From positions 2,480,001 to 2,544,000 of the forward strand of contig NZ_CP126247.1 in the NCBI RefSeq assembly GCF_030142155.1: 64,000 nucleotides of DNA, read 5' to 3'. The notes beneath the pieces are model-generated. The model was not told the origin of the DNA. It did not search any database and worked only from the letters and a program-made list of their open reading frames with translations. The position numbers and the translations under genes were made by a program. This stretch comes from Arthrobacter sp. zg-Y820 (lineage in GTDB: Bacteria > Actinomycetota > Actinomycetes > Actinomycetales > Micrococcaceae). Positions 8,195 to 16,250 of the stretch are shown here, piece after piece (position 1 is the first letter of the stretch; the number at the start of each line of letters is the position of its first letter).

Positions 8195-9877
8195 CTAGTC
8201 GCGCGTCAGACGGCGGTGGGTGACCCGGTGCGGCTTGGCTGCATCAGGCCCCAGGCGCTCGATCTTGTTCTGCTCGTAGGCCTCGAAGTTACCCTCGAAC
8301 CAGTACCAGTTCGCGGGGTTCTCTTCGGTGCCCTCGTAGGCCAGGATGTGGGTGGACACGCGGTCCAGGAACCACCGGTCGTGAGAGACCACCACGGCGC
8401 AGCCGGGGAATTCCAGCAGGGCGTTCTCCAGGCTGGAGAGCGTTTCGACGTCGAGGTCGTTAGTGGGCTCATCGAGCAGAAGCAGGTTTCCGCCCTGCTT
8501 CAGCGTCATTGCCAGGTTCAGGCGGTTGCGCTCACCACCGGAGAGCACACCGGCCTTCTTCTGCTGGTCCGGGCCCTTGAAGCCGAACGCGGAAACATAG
8601 GCACGGGACGGCATTTCGACCTGGCCAACCTGGATCCAGTCGTGGCCATCGGACACAACCTCCCACAGGCTCTTTTCCGGATCGATGCCGCCGCGGGACT
8701 GGTCAACGTAGGAGATCTTGACGGATTCGCCGATCTTCAGCTCACCGCCGTCGAGCTCTTCCAAGCCGACGATCGTCTTGAACAGCGTGGACTTACCCAC
8801 ACCGTTCGGACCGATCACGCCAACGATGCCGTTGCGCGGCAGCGAGAAGGACAGGCCCTCGATGAGCTGGCGGTCGCCGTAGCCCTTCTGCAGGTCCTTG
8901 GCTTCCAGCACCAGGGAACCCAGACGCGGGCCCGGCGGAATCTGGATTTCTTCGAAGTCCAGCTTGCGGGTGCGGTCTGCCTCGGCAGCCATTTCCTCGT
9001 ACCGGGCCAGACGCGCCTTGGACTTGGTCTGGCGTCCCTTGGCATTGGAACGGACCCAGTCCAGTTCCTCGGTGAGGCGCTTGGCCAGCTTCTGGTCCTT
9101 CTTGCCCTGGACCTCCAGTCGTGCCCGCTTCTTTTCCAGGTACGTGGAGTAGTTGCCCTCGTACGGGTAAAGATGTCCGCGGTCCACTTCGGCGATCCAC
9201 TGGGCAACATGGTCCAGGAAGTACCGGTCGTGGGTCACGGCCAGGACGGCGCCGTGGTAAGCCGACAGGTGCTGCTCGAGCCAGAGAACGCTCTCTGCGT
9301 CCAAGTGGTTAGTGGGCTCATCGAGGAGCAGCAGATCCGGCTTCTGCAGCAGAAGCTTGCACAGCGCTACGCGGCGGCGCTCACCACCGGAGAGAAGTGT
9401 GACGTCGGCTTCGGGCGGCGGGCAGCGCAGCGCGTCCATGGCCTGCTCGAGCTGGGAATCAATATCCCAGGCATCGGCAGCGTCAATGGCTTCCTGCAGC
9501 TTGCCCATTTCGTCCAGCAGGCTGTCAAAGTCAGCGTCCGGCTCGGACATTGCTTCTGAAATTTCGTTGAACCGCTGGATTTTGGCATAGATCTCGCCAA
9601 CGCCCTCCTGGACGTTGCCGAGTACGGTCTTTTCCTCATTCAGCGGCGGCTCCTGGAGCAGGATGCCCACGGAGTAGCCGGCGCTGAGCCGGGCCTCACC
9701 GTTGGAAGGGGTATCCAGTCCGGCCATGATTTTGAGGATGGTGGACTTACCCGCACCGTTGGGACCCACCACGCCGATCTTGGCACCGGGGTAGAAGGAC
9801 ATGCTTACGTCGTCGAGGATAACTTTGTCGCCAACGGCCTTGCGGGCCTTGGTCATCGTGTAGATAAATTCCGCCAT
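8195..9877 (-). CDS. ettA: Energy-dependent translational throttle protein EttA (ABC-F ATPase)
   Basis: 560-residue soluble ABC-F protein with two ATPase domains and no membrane segments. EttA binds the ribosomal E site and gates entry into elongation according to the ATP/ADP ratio. Domain 1 has Walker A GPNGAGKS, signature LLSGGERRR and Walker B LLLLDEPTNHLD; domain 2 has GPNGVGKS, VLSGGERNR and LLLLDEPTNDLD. The linker between them is charged (KKRARLEVQGKKDQKLAKR), as expected for the P-site tRNA interaction motif. Near-full identity of layout with family EttA (about 556 aa) makes this call strong. The SSB-like gene nearby matches the mycobacterial Rv2477c-Rv2478c pair. Confidence 0.95.
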   Translation of the reverse strand: MAEFIYTMTKARKAVGDKVILDDVSMSFYPGAKIGVVGPNGAGKSTILKIMAGLDTPSNGEARLSAGYSVGILLQEPPLNEEKTVLGNVQEGVGEIYAKIQRFNEISEAMSEPDADFDSLLDEMGKLQEAIDAADAWDIDSQLEQAMDALRCPPPEADVTLLSGGERRRVALCKLLLQKPDLLLLDEPTNHLDAESVLWLEQHLSAYHGAVLAVTHDRYFLDHVAQWIAEVDRGHLYPYEGNYSTYLEKKRARLEVQGKKDQKLAKRLTEELDWVRSNAKGRQTKSKARLARYEEMAAEADRTRKLDFEEIQIPPGPRLGSLVLEAKDLQKGYGDRQLIEGLSFSLPRNGIVGVIGPNGVGKSTLFKTIVGLEELDGGELKIGESVKISYVDQSRGGIDPEKSLWEVVSDGHDWIQVGQVEMPSRAYVSAFGFKGPDQQKKAGVLSGGERNRLNLAMTLKQGGNLLLLDEPTNDLDVETLSSLENALLEFPGCAVVVSHDRWFLDRVSTHILAYEGTEENPANWYWFEGNFEAYEQNKIERLGPDAAKPHRVTHRRLTRD

Positions 9878-9948
9878 ACAACCAAGGCTAGTGCGTCAAC
9901 GGCAATAAGTGCCATTTGGGCCCGACCCGCCCACGCTCCGGGCCGGCT

Positions 9949-9965
9949 GGGCGGGCGGGCGGGGG
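9949..9965 (+). other. Potential G-quadruplex upstream of ettA
   Basis: Four G-runs separated by single C residues, GGGCGGGCGGGCGGGGG, about 70 bp upstream of the ettA start on the strand opposite to ettA transcription (non-template for plus, template for ettA). Two further CCGGGCGGGG blocks follow within 35 bp. This meets the usual G3N1-7 definition; folding is inferred. Confidence 0.5.
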
Positions 9966-10072
9966 CATCCGGGCGGGGGCGATCCGGGCGGGGACAGCCG
10001 GGAACCAACGGAGCAGACTAGCCGGCCGCGGACCAGGACCAGGGGATGCCAACGGCTAGCCGTCGAACCTGC

Positions 10073-10128
10073 CAAGGGTCTTAGCACTGACCCCACAAAC
10101 AAGGGTCTTAGCGCTGATCCCCCACAAA
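10073..10128. repeat. Imperfect 27/29-bp direct repeat at a gene 3' end
   Basis: Two adjacent copies (10073-10099 and 10100-10128) share CAAGGGTCTTAGC and a C-rich end ACAAA. The second copy contains the stop codon and last codons of the secreted protein gene at 10108-10608; the first lies just beyond it, so it looks like a duplicated gene end. Confidence 0.7.
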
Positions 10129-10608
10129 GCAGAATCCCGAGTCCAGCACCGGAAGAACGGTAACGGCAACCTTTCCGTCACGCACCTCGCCGAAGAGGCA
10201 TTCACCCTCGCTTACCGTTGCGCCGCGAATGGAATCCACGGCAAGACCGGTGGGCGTGATGTCCAGGGAGACCTCCACGGAGTCTTCGGGGAAGCCAGCC
10301 GCAGCGAAAGCCTGGCGGACCGCTTTCGCACCGGGGCTGGGCTGCGAAGCGGCGAGCGCTGTCAGGGACGCCGTCAGGCTGTCGGCAGGCACCTCTGAAA
10401 CCACGGGGATCCCTGTGTTCAGCGCTCCGTCAGCCTGCGCGGATGACGCTGCAACATCCGGGTGCCCTGCAGGAGCTGGAACAACTGAGGGCTCCGCAAC
10501 CGCCGGCGCTGCCGGGACCGCGGCCGGAGCAAGCAGCGCCGCGGATCCGGCCAGCAAAACGGTGAGGGTCAACCGGGAAAGCCTGCCGGTACGGCGTGCG
10601 GGAATCAT
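10108..10608 (-). CDS. Small exported protein with a DUF6993-like C-terminal domain
   Basis: 166-residue protein with a clear Sec signal region: a basic start (MIPARRTGRLSR), a hydrophobic core LTLTVLLAGSAALLAPAAV and Ala-rich cleavage region. After a low-complexity Pro/Ala linker comes a compact domain from about residue 80 with two cysteines (EGECLFGEV and DSGFCFVGDQR) that could form a disulfide. I associate this C-terminal pattern with the actinobacterial DUF6993 family, from memory. The ATG overlaps the ssb stop by 4 bp (ATGA), so it is co-transcribed with the SSB gene. Function unknown. Confidence 0.7.
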   Translation of the reverse strand: MIPARRTGRLSRLTLTVLLAGSAALLAPAAVPAAPAVAEPSVVPAPAGHPDVAASSAQADGALNTGIPVVSEVPADSLTASLTALAASQPSPGAKAVRQAFAAAGFPEDSVEVSLDITPTGLAVDSIRGATVSEGECLFGEVRDGKVAVTVLPVLDSGFCFVGDQR

Positions 10609-11165
10609 CCGCTCATTGTGCCATGCCCCCGCCCGGATGCCTCAGCGACGACGAACGGGTCGTCGGGGCCTCCGCCTGCGTCCTCATGAGTGGTGTCTCC
10701 ATCACCGGCTGCACCGGCAAGCTCCCCGGTCTCCAGGTCCAGGTCCGCGGGAAGATCATCGGTTGCCGGTTCTTCCCCGGCGGAGGCATTGGCTGCGGCG
10801 CGGTCCTGGACGTTGCGCCGGTAGTTGGCGGTTCCCCACATCAAGTCGTGGCCGACGCTCTCGGCATCGATATCGACGGTGGTGCCGCTGCGTCCGTCGT
10901 CCAGCGCCCACTGACGGACTTTCAGCCGCCCGGTCACGATCACGCGGTCTCCCTTGTGAATGCTGAACGCCGAGTTTGTTGCCAGCTGCCGAAACAGGCT
11001 GACGGAATACCAATTGGTTTGGCCGTCTACCCAGCTTCCGGTTTCACGGTCATAACGCCGCTCCGTGGTGCACATCCGAAATCCTGCAATGGCGAGTCCG
11101 CTGTCGGCGGTGGTGCTCCGGACCTCCGTGGCTACATAGCCGCGGACGGTGATGGTGTCGCTCAT
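10605..11165 (-). CDS. ssb: Single-stranded DNA-binding protein paralogue
   Basis: 186-residue OB-fold SSB. The N-terminal domain begins MSDTITVRGYVATE, with the typical strand order TVxGYVATEVR, WYSVSLFRQLATN and GDRVIVTGRLKVRQW in the first 110 residues, followed by an acidic, disordered tail. The tail ends SGRGHGTMSG and lacks the D-D-I-P-F peptide that lets replicative SSBs recruit repair proteins. This suggests an accessory SSB (SsbB-like) rather than the main replication SSB. The ATG fits the OB-fold start; longer in-frame starts give a low-complexity extension with no homology. M. tuberculosis also has a second SSB (Rv2478c) beside ettA. Confidence 0.88.
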   Translation of the reverse strand: MSDTITVRGYVATEVRSTTADSGLAIAGFRMCTTERRYDRETGSWVDGQTNWYSVSLFRQLATNSAFSIHKGDRVIVTGRLKVRQWALDDGRSGTTVDIDAESVGHDLMWGTANYRRNVQDRAAANASAGEEPATDDLPADLDLETGELAGAAGDGDTTHEDAGGGPDDPFVVAEASGRGHGTMSG

Positions 11166-11468
11166 GCTGTTCCCTGCCTGCCTCTGAGTGATTCCCGTAA
11201 GTGAAATCCTGAACCGGACGGGTTCCGCCCGCACGGAAAAGTCTGGCTTCGGCAGGCCGCCAGCGGGGCGCCGGCGCCGGCAATTGTGGATTGCCGGCCG
11301 GGTCCGGCCTGGTACGAGTGGCTGTGGAGGACTCTTGCCCGCGCAGTGGTGGTTCCGGTCTTGCGGTGCGGAACCGCGGCTTGGGAGCGGGAGGTGAGAA
11401 CTTAAAAGAAAAAGGCCGACGCCCCAACCGGCAGCGGTGCACTGCAAGTTGGGACATCGGCCAATGAG
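11166..11468. other. 303-bp region between ssb and tRNA-Arg
   Basis: No protein-coding frame is convincing. It holds the upstream region of ssb (minus strand) and, at its right end, the terminator of the tRNA-Arg gene. Nothing else recognisable. Confidence 0.6.
11403..11462 (-). terminator. Intrinsic terminator of tRNA-Arg
   Basis: On the minus strand GGCCGATGTCCCAAC pairs with GTTGGGGCGTCGGCC across a loop of about 20 nt and is followed by TTTTTCTTTT. It begins about 7 nt after the tRNA 3' end. Confidence 0.8.
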
Positions 11469-11541
11469 TGCCCCCGGCAGGATTCGAACCTGCGACCAAG
11501 AGATTAGAAGGCTCCTGCTCTATCCCCTGAGCTACGGAGGC
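11469..11541 (-). tRNA. tRNA-Arg(UCU)
   Basis: 73-nt cloverleaf: acceptor GCCTCCG/CGGGGGC, D-arm GCTC/GAGC, anticodon loop CTTCTAA giving anticodon TCT, T-arm GCAGG-TTCGAAT-CCTGC. CCA is not encoded. The closing pair of the anticodon stem (31-39) is a C-T mismatch; the rest pairs well. Reads the rare codon AGA. Confidence 0.93.
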
Positions 11542-11809
11542 GACCTGTCGATGATACTACGCAGCGCCGGTGATACAGCGACGCAGCGTGCCGGCTCCGC
11601 TGCAGGGCCGGTCCGGGTTCGACAACCACACGGCCTTCCGGCTTCACCGCAGTGGGCTCCCGCTCCCCTCTTAGAGATCAGCCGGCTGGTGATCCAGCCG
11701 GCAAGAATTTCCGGGCAGCTGCATCCAAAGACCTGTCTCCACAAGTAGAGGAGGTGTAAGCAACACCACATCTTCGCCGACCGGCGGAGAAGACTACCAA
11801 GGAGACACC

Positions 11810-12622
11810 ATGCGTAAGACCGTCACCGCCCTTGCAGCAGCAGCAGGCTTGACTGCCGGAGTCGGATTCCTGACCCCTGCTGCAGCAGCGGACACCGCCC
11901 AGCTCTCCGTCCTGCATGCTGTACCCGACACCACGGTTGATGTGTACGTCAACGGGGCACTCACCCTCGACGATTTCACCCCCGGAACCCTCGCCGGTCC
12001 CCTCGACCTGGCCGGCGGCAGCTACGAGCTGGCCATCACCGCCCCTGACGCCGCTGACGCCTCCGCACCAATCATCGGACCAGTGACCGTGGACCTGGCC
12101 GCCGGCGGAAACTACACTGCCGTTGCCAACCTCGACGCGTCGGGAGCTCCCACCGCAAACTTCTACACCAATGACCTCTCCACAGTGGCTCCGGGCAAGT
12201 CGCACCTGACGGTCCGGCACACCGCGGCGGCTCCCGCCGTCGACGTCCTGGCTGGCGGTTCTCCCGTGATCAGCGGGCTGGAGAATCCGGGTGAAGAGAC
12301 TCTGGCGGTCGACGCCGGAACCATTGCGGCTTCAGTGGCGGCCGCGGGAACCACCGAGCCGGTTATCGGTCCGGCAGACCTGACGCTGCCCGAAGGCACG
12401 CATACGTTTGTTTACGCCTGGGGTTCGCTGGCGGACGGAAACCTCGCCCTCGCAACCCAGACCGTTCACGGCATGGAGTCGGCGCCGAACGCGGTGCCGG
12501 GTGCGCTGGCCACGTCGAACGACGGCCAGGCCCTCGCAGCCGGAGGCATTGCGGTGATGCTTTTGGCCGGCGCCGCCGTGGCGGTGCGCCGCAGCAGTAC
12601 AGCGGCCGCTTCCCGCCGGTAG
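11810..12622 (+). CDS. Exported DUF4397 protein with a C-terminal membrane anchor
   Basis: 270-residue cell-envelope protein. Residues 1-27 are a Sec signal peptide (MRKTVTALAAAAGLTAGVGF...AAAA). Two DUF4397 beta-domains follow: the first with LSVLHAVPDTTVDVYVNG, the second with LTVRHTAAAPAVDVLAGG and FVYAWGSLADGNLALATQ. The C-terminus has a hydrophobic helix (AAGGIAVMLLAGAAVAV) and RR-rich tail, so it stays membrane-bound. There is no LPXTG motif before that helix, although the arrangement resembles a sorting signal. AAGGAG lies 6 bp before the ATG. Next gene is a class F sortase-like protein and then an ECF sigma/anti-sigma pair, a recurring actinobacterial arrangement. Molecular role unknown. 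Confidence 0.85.
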   Translation: MRKTVTALAAAAGLTAGVGFLTPAAAADTAQLSVLHAVPDTTVDVYVNGALTLDDFTPGTLAGPLDLAGGSYELAITAPDAADASAPIIGPVTVDLAAGGNYTAVANLDASGAPTANFYTNDLSTVAPGKSHLTVRHTAAAPAVDVLAGGSPVISGLENPGEETLAVDAGTIAASVAAAGTTEPVIGPADLTLPEGTHTFVYAWGSLADGNLALATQTVHGMESAPNAVPGALATSNDGQALAAGGIAVMLLAGAAVAVRRSSTAAASRR

Positions 12623-12806
12623 CAGCGGCACCCGGGGTTCCGAGGCACCCGGGAATCTCATGCCCCGGGATTTATGTCCGGGAACCAACCCCGGAACAAC
12701 AGCAGCGGGGCCGGCCGCCGGCGGATCCATTTGCCGGCCGCCGGTTCCGCTGGCCCCGCTCTGCAAACCCCCAGTCCCCGCAGCACAGCTCCGAAAGGTT
12801 GCCAGA

Positions 12807-13484
12807 ATGACCCGACCCGCACCCAGCCGCCGTCGTCTGTGGGCCGGTGCTGCACTCGCGGCCGCGTTAGTCGCCGGCTCCACAGCCTGTGGCCAGGAAG
12901 CGGCTGACGAGCCGACGTCGGCCCCTCCTGCCGCTGCCCCCGCATCGCCCGCCCCGTCCCCAACCGCGACCGCGGCCACTCCAACCGCGGCCGCTCCCAT
13001 CGACATCCGCCCGGCAGTTCCGGAACCCGCCGTCAGCATCCCGCGTCCGGTGCGCGTTCAGGTGGAAGGAACGGGAATTGACCTTGAGGTCATTCCGGGA
13101 GGAGTGGAGGCAAACGGTGCAATGGCCCTGCCGGACAACCACGACCAAGCCGCGTGGTACCGCTACGGTCCCGCACCCGGTGCGGAAGAAGGCTCCAGCG
13201 TCCTCGCCGCACACGTGGATTCGCGCACCGAGCAGCTGCCGATCGCCGGACTCAAGGACGTGCCCGCAGGAACCGTCGTAACCGTCACCCGGGAGGACGG
13301 TTCAGTGCTGCGGTACGCCGCCGAAGGTGTGGAAAACATCGCCAAAAAGAGCCTGGACGGCCACCGACTTTTTGACCGCACGGGAGAACCGCGGCTGAAA
13401 CTCGTCACCTGCGGCGGACAGTGGCTGGAGGCACAGGATGACTACGAAGATAACGTGGTCCTGACAGCGGCACCGGTATCATAG
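12807..13484 (+). CDS. Class F sortase-like protein
   Basis: 225-residue exported protein with an N-terminal hydrophobic signal/anchor ending in STAC at Cys28 (poor lipobox), an Ala/Pro/Thr linker to about residue 65, and a sortase beta-barrel. Catalytic His136 (SSVLAAHVDS) and Cys202 (LKLVTCGG) are present. Where many class F sortases have Arg (Y-R-D-N after the Cys), this protein has Glu214 (DYEDNVVL). Sortases join substrate C-termini to cell-wall precursors; the substrate here is unclear, since the upstream DUF4397 protein lacks LPXTG. The ATG has GAAAGG 8 bp upstream. It sits between the DUF4397 and sigma genes on the same strand. Confidence 0.82.
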   Translation: MTRPAPSRRRLWAGAALAAALVAGSTACGQEAADEPTSAPPAAAPASPAPSPTATAATPTAAAPIDIRPAVPEPAVSIPRPVRVQVEGTGIDLEVIPGGVEANGAMALPDNHDQAAWYRYGPAPGAEEGSSVLAAHVDSRTEQLPIAGLKDVPAGTVVTVTREDGSVLRYAAEGVENIAKKSLDGHRLFDRTGEPRLKLVTCGGQWLEAQDDYEDNVVLTAAPVS

Positions 13485-13564
13485 GCAAAACTGCCGATCC
13501 GAGGGGCGGGCCGGATGGCCGCGCCGCATTGGACCGGATTCCCGAGACCAGGAGACCGCACTCG

Positions 13565-14134
13565 ATGCCAGCCGGTTCCGTTGAGCAGGACGCGGCCCTT
13601 GACCGCGCCTTCGCCTCCGGCAGCCAGACGGCCCTCGCTGAGGCCTACCGCCGGTTCGCTCCCCTGATCCGCTCGCTCGCGCTCCGGCGCCTGGCTGATT
13701 CTGCTGCCGCCGACGACGTCGTGCAGGAAGTCTTCATCCGTGCATGGAAATACCGGGCCAGCTACTCCCCCGAACTGTCCGGCCTCCTGTCCTGGCTGGT
13801 CGGCATTACCCGCAATGTGGCCCTCGGCATGGGCGCCTCACGGATCCGCGAGGCGAACGTCTGGGAGGCCGCGGCCTCCCAGCGCCGGGAAGAAGCCGAC
13901 GACGGTGTCGGCAATCCGGATCGGGTTGCCGACAAGGTGGTCATCGATGCGGAACTGGACCGGCTCGGCGAACCGCAGGGCTCAATCCTCCGACTGGCTT
14001 TCCACGAGGACCTGACCCACCAGCAGATTGCCGACCGGCTCGAACTGCCGCTGGGGACCGTTAAGAGCCATATACGCCGAAGCCTCGTTCATCTGAGGCA
14101 AAGATTGGAGGTCAGTGATGCAGCACCTGCCTGA
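13565..14134 (+). CDS. ECF RNA polymerase sigma factor
   Basis: 189-residue extracytoplasmic-function sigma-70 factor. Region 2 contains LADSAAADDVVQEVFIRAWKYR (the DDVVQEVFxRAW signature) and region 4 contains LTHQQIADRLELPLGTVKSHIRRSLVHLRQRL, a standard helix-turn-helix for the -35 element. I use the ATG preceded by AGGAG at a 10-bp spacing; an ATG 12 codons earlier is in frame. The following anti-sigma gene overlaps the 3' end by 17 bp, so the pair is coupled. By position it probably controls the DUF4397/sortase envelope genes, which is inference. Confidence 0.92.
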   Translation: MPAGSVEQDAALDRAFASGSQTALAEAYRRFAPLIRSLALRRLADSAAADDVVQEVFIRAWKYRASYSPELSGLLSWLVGITRNVALGMGASRIREANVWEAAASQRREEADDGVGNPDRVADKVVIDAELDRLGEPQGSILRLAFHEDLTHQQIADRLELPLGTVKSHIRRSLVHLRQRLEVSDAAPA

Positions 14135-14888
14135 TGACGCGCTCACCCTCCTGGCGTTGGGTGAGCCCGCCACCGACGAGGAAACCGCCCACTTGGAACA
14201 GTGCCCGCGGTGCCGGGCCGATTTTGGTTCCTTCTCCCGGGTGGTTACCGCTGCCCGCCGGACAAGCACCCAGGAATCCGGCAGCGGCCGGCAGCCGGCC
14301 GCTGCGCCGCCGGAGCGGGAGGACCCCTCCGATGCAGCCCTGCAACCTCCGGCACCCTCCGTGTGGGCAGGCATTCACCAGGCGCTCAACCTCGACGAAG
14401 AGCTGTGGGAAGACCCGCTGGCCTCCCCAGTGCCGTCCCTGGCCGCTGCCCGGCGCCGGCGCACCGTCACTTGGCTGGCCGCTGCGGCAGCCGCCGTCGT
14501 CGTCGCCGGAGCAGGGACCTGGGGTGCGCTGCGCACAGTGGATTCGGTGTCCGGCCCCGAACCGGTTGCTTCGGCGGACCTGGCACCCCTGGCGTCCTAC
14601 TCCGAGACGGGCAGCGCCGTCGTTGATCAGCTGCCGGACGGCCGGCGCGAACTCGTGGTGACCTCCGGCAGCGACGCCGCCCAGGGCTACCGGGAGGTCT
14701 GGCTCCTGGCACCCGACGCGCAGTCGATGGTCAGTCTCGGCGCGATGGCAGGCACCGAAGGGCGTTTTGAGCTGCCCGCCGGCCTGGATCTGAACCGCTA
14801 TCCGGTGGTGGATATTTCGGACGAGCCGTTTGACGGCGACCCCGCGCACTCCGGGAATTCAATCCTGCGCGGACAGCTGGATCTTTAG
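14118..14888 (+). CDS. Membrane anti-sigma factor with zinc motif
   Basis: 256-residue single-pass membrane protein. The N-terminal cytoplasmic domain has the zinc anti-sigma motif H25-x3-C29-x2-C32 (AHLEQCPRC). A Pro/Ala-rich linker leads to one membrane helix (TVTWLAAAAAAVVVAGAGTWGAL, about residues 117-139) and an extracytoplasmic RskA-type C-terminal domain (YREVWLLAPDAQSMVSLGAM). It should hold the preceding ECF sigma factor inactive until an envelope signal releases it. The ATG at the second codon of GTGATG is preferred because GGAGG then has a 6-bp spacing. It overlaps the sigma gene. Confidence 0.9.
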   Translation: MQHLPDDALTLLALGEPATDEETAHLEQCPRCRADFGSFSRVVTAARRTSTQESGSGRQPAAAPPEREDPSDAALQPPAPSVWAGIHQALNLDEELWEDPLASPVPSLAAARRRRTVTWLAAAAAAVVVAGAGTWGALRTVDSVSGPEPVASADLAPLASYSETGSAVVDQLPDGRRELVVTSGSDAAQGYREVWLLAPDAQSMVSLGAMAGTEGRFELPAGLDLNRYPVVDISDEPFDGDPAHSGNSILRGQLDL

Positions 14889-14932
14889 TTCATGCTTCTT
14901 GGGGGACGTTTTTTAGTGGATGTGGTTCTTTA

Positions 14933-15691
14933 GTGGATTTCGGTACTGTCGGATCCGTCATAACGCAGTGGTGGTCCAAGGTCGCTGACGGTTTTTCGCG
15001 CGGCGCTCCCCTGGAGGTCGCTTGGCCGGTCCTGCTCCTGATCGCCGCCGCCGCTGCGGCACTCACGATTCCCCGGCCCGTGTGGCGTTGGTTCGGCCTG
15101 TTCGTGACGTTCGTCCATGAGCTCGGGCATGCGTTTGCCGCCCTGATGACCGGGCAGGTGGTGAAGGGCATCGAGCTGCGATTCGATCATTCCGGGCAGA
15201 TGCGCAGCATGGGACGCAGCCGCTTTGCCGCTGCCTGGACAGGGTTCTGGGGCTATCCGGTTCCGGCCGTTACCGGCGCGCTCCTGGTCTGGGCCGCCTT
15301 CTCCGGCTGGGCCGGATTTGCGCTGTCCGCCGGTGCCCTGGTGCTGCTGGCCGCGCTGCTGTTCATCCGCAATGCCCAGGGTCTGCTGATTGCCTGCGGC
15401 TGCGCCGCCGTTTCGGTGATGCTGGTGTGGTTTGCCACGCCTTTTGCCGTTTCGTGCATCACGCTGGCGGTGGGAATTGCCCTCCTGTCGGGCGCCGTCC
15501 GGGACTGGCTGAACGTCCTGAGCGTCCACACCCGGCGCAGGCGGTCCCTGCAGAGCTCGGACGCCTACATCCTCTATCAGCGCACCGGCGTGCCGTCGGC
15601 ACTGTGGCTGGCAGCGTTTGCTGCCGTGATCACGGCGTCAGTGGCTGCGGCACTCTGGTGGGCCCGCCCCGCGGCCGGCTGGTTGTCCTGA
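14933..15691 (+). CDS. M50-like membrane metalloprotease
   Basis: 252-residue polytopic membrane protein of the peptidase M50B-like group. The zinc motif H62-E-L-G-H66 lies in the second membrane helix (FGLFVTFVHELGHAFAALMTG). About six hydrophobic segments follow, ending in a C-terminal helix and short tail. M50 proteases cut within membranes, often to release anti-sigma factors. Placement 45 bp after a membrane anti-sigma gene makes the RskA-type anti-sigma protein an attractive candidate substrate, but that is inference; this compact M50B-like group is poorly characterised. GTG start; only a weak ribosome-binding site. Confidence 0.78.
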   Translation: MDFGTVGSVITQWWSKVADGFSRGAPLEVAWPVLLLIAAAAAALTIPRPVWRWFGLFVTFVHELGHAFAALMTGQVVKGIELRFDHSGQMRSMGRSRFAAAWTGFWGYPVPAVTGALLVWAAFSGWAGFALSAGALVLLAALLFIRNAQGLLIACGCAAVSVMLVWFATPFAVSCITLAVGIALLSGAVRDWLNVLSVHTRRRRSLQSSDAYILYQRTGVPSALWLAAFAAVITASVAAALWWARPAAGWLS

Positions 15692-15719
15692 GCGCTGCGC
15701 TGAGCCACGGATTCCCGGG

Positions 15720-16133
15720 TCACTCCTCCGGCAGGGTCACCCGCAGTTCCAGTCGGTGCTGGCCGTCGGGTTCCTGCGTGAAGTGGGCCTTCCCGGCGAT
15801 GCCGGCGAGCCCGTCAGTGCCGGAGCCGGGAATAATGTGGCCGGAGCTGGCGGTCGCGGTTCCTTCGGCGACGCCCCAGTGCTGAATGACCATGGTGCCT
15901 TCCCGCCCGGCAATGGATCCTGCGAACACCTCGGAGCAGACATAGCCGGCGCCGACGGCGTTTCCGGCCATGATCAGGTCCGCCACACTGGTGCCCAGGA
16001 TGTCGCCTTCAAAGATCTTCACTGCGCGGACTGTGGAGAGTTCGCTGTTGGTTCCTTCCACCTGATAAGGCGTCGGTTCCCATTCCGAGACATCAAAATC
16101 TGCCGTAATTACGTGTTCTGTTCCGTCGGTCAT
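15720..16133 (-). CDS. DUF3224 domain protein
   Basis: 137-residue soluble beta-rich protein of the DUF3224 family (small barrel proteins of unknown role). Family features are the start ITADFDVSEWEPTPY, the central SELSTVRAVKIFEGDILGTSVADLIM, and the C-terminal GKAHFTQEPDGQHRLELRVTLP. The ATG is used because a GATACT hexamer sits exactly 6 nt upstream, fitting a leaderless transcript, and the family homology begins there. Convergent with the M50-like gene with a 28-bp gap. Function unknown. Confidence 0.82.
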   Translation of the reverse strand: MTDGTEHVITADFDVSEWEPTPYQVEGTNSELSTVRAVKIFEGDILGTSVADLIMAGNAVGAGYVCSEVFAGSIAGREGTMVIQHWGVAEGTATASSGHIIPGSGTDGLAGIAGKAHFTQEPDGQHRLELRVTLPEE

Positions 16134-16139
16134 CCTTCC

Positions 16140-16145
16140 AGTATC
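16140..16145 (-). promoter_or_regulatory. -10-like hexamer for a leaderless start (DUF3224 gene)
   Basis: GATACT on the minus strand ends 6 nt before the ATG. The intervening bases GGAAGG are too close to the ATG to be a Shine-Dalgarno sequence. Confidence 0.35.
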
Positions 16146-16250
16146 CCGTGTCCGACGGCGGATTGCATGCCGCGGCGCGGCCGCCGGTAGCCTTATCGCT
16201 GTGTCCGAACAGGACACGGCACCTGCATCACCTAAGGAGAACCACCCGGA

